Shown: positions 63,763 to 64,000 of the stretch, piece after piece
How positions within the stretch are numbered: position 1 is the first letter of the stretch
How the letters are laid out: the number at the start of each line of letters is the position of its first letter
DNA from: Cloeon dipterum
Taxonomy: Eukaryota > Arthropoda > Insecta > Ephemeroptera > Baetidae
Assembly: GCF_949628265.1 (NCBI RefSeq)
Contig: NC_088787.1
Coordinates: 17,598,501-17,662,500 of the forward strand
Length of the DNA: 64,000 nucleotides
Reading direction: 5' to 3'
Made by a program: the position numbers and the translations under genes
Notes under the pieces: generated by a model
The model's input: the letters and a program-made list of their open reading frames with translations, nothing else
What the model was told of the DNA's origin: nothing
Database searches by the model: none

Positions 63763-64000
63763 CCATCATAATTTTAAGTATATCAAATCGTGCATTAAAT
63801 TTAAGTTGTTCTCAACTGGTACATTTTGAGGTTAAAAAAGAGGCTTGTAGTCCAAGGTAATTCAAGGAAAGGGCAACGGGCTGAATAATTGAAATCTAGT
63901 CTCTTTTGAAGCAATTAAGAACCTTGCTAGTTCAACACTAATTACCCTTGGCACTTACTATTGCAGGTTTCACTGTAATTGGTGGTGTACCAAAAGTGGG
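60477..64000 (+). CDS. hyd: E3 ubiquitin ligase UBR5/hyd, N-terminal ~533 residues, partial at right edge
   Basis: UBR5 (Drosophila hyperplastic discs) is a giant HECT-type ubiquitin ligase of nucleus and cytoplasm that recognises N-degrons through its UBR box. Exons: 60477-60538, 60829-61029, 61090-61321, 62035-62458, 62809-63014, 63070-63350, 63405-63565 and 63967-64000 onward, all in phase. The start [21 protein letters not shown] matches the conserved N-terminus. Then come [20 protein letters not shown], the UBA domain at about 139-183 ([37 protein letters not shown]), acidic and Ser/Arg-rich linkers, and RCC1-like repeats ([43 protein letters not shown]). The UBR box and HECT domain lie off the edge. 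Introns of 60 and 55 nt occur at 61030-61089 and 63015-63069. The frame is open upstream to an ATG at 60285 behind a strong acceptor ending at 60240, so a basic 64-residue N-terminal extension is possible; I chose 60477 because it is the conserved start. Confidence 0.95.
63700..63762. repeat. AT dinucleotide microsatellite, ~62 nt
   Basis: About 31 uninterrupted TA units in UBR5 intron 7, between exons ending at 63565 and starting at 63967. Likely polymorphic in length. Confidence 0.97.

Overview
This window is nuclear DNA from an arthropod, very probably an insect. It is AT-rich, the genes are split by many short GT-AG introns (several only 55 to 70 nt), intergenic DNA is long, and a fragment of mitochondrial cytochrome b reads with TGA as tryptophan. 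I cannot name the species. Exon boundaries below were read by eye from splice sites, reading phase and family similarity. Every internal exon of the seven genes joins in phase.

Left part (1-7.8 kb), both genes on the minus strand. The N-terminal 521 codons of neurofibromin (NF1, the Ras GTPase-activating protein) run off the left edge. Next comes a complete four-exon UFSP1-type UFM1-specific cysteine protease, whose first intron carries the cytochrome b insertion.

Centre-left (7.8-32.9 kb). About 6.6 kb without recognisable genes is followed by a probable promoter and noncoding first exon near 14.7 kb. This starts a plus-strand gene for a short, divergent AGAP (centaurin-gamma) protein with a split PH domain, ArfGAP and degenerate ankyrin region but no GTPase-like domain. 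It has a 12.8 kb intron holding a 75-nt CT microsatellite.

Centre-right (32.9-46.4 kb). A secreted or lysosomal histidine acid phosphatase (minus) meets the AGAP gene tail to tail. It is followed by a minus-strand gene for a 790-aa protein with a PTB/PID-like domain that I cannot assign to a named family; one of its introns uses a GC donor. A plus-strand globin gene follows, with both heme-contact histidines and the two ancestral intron positions.

Right part (46.4-64 kb). About 12 kb of AT-rich DNA has no confident gene but contains a 390-bp inverted-repeat element, a duplicated ~50-bp motif and a block that looks transposon-derived. The plus-strand gene for the HECT ubiquitin ligase UBR5/hyd then begins and runs off the right edge; its UBA domain and the start of its RCC1-like region are present.

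The genes do not form a pathway. They touch Ras and Arf signalling, UFM1 and ubiquitin conjugation, phosphatase and oxygen-binding functions. I found no previously undescribed biological system. The most interesting points are the intronic mitochondrial insertion, the GTPase-less AGAP, the GC-AG intron and unnamed PTB protein, the inverted-repeat element, and the globin stop codon rebuilt across a possible intron.
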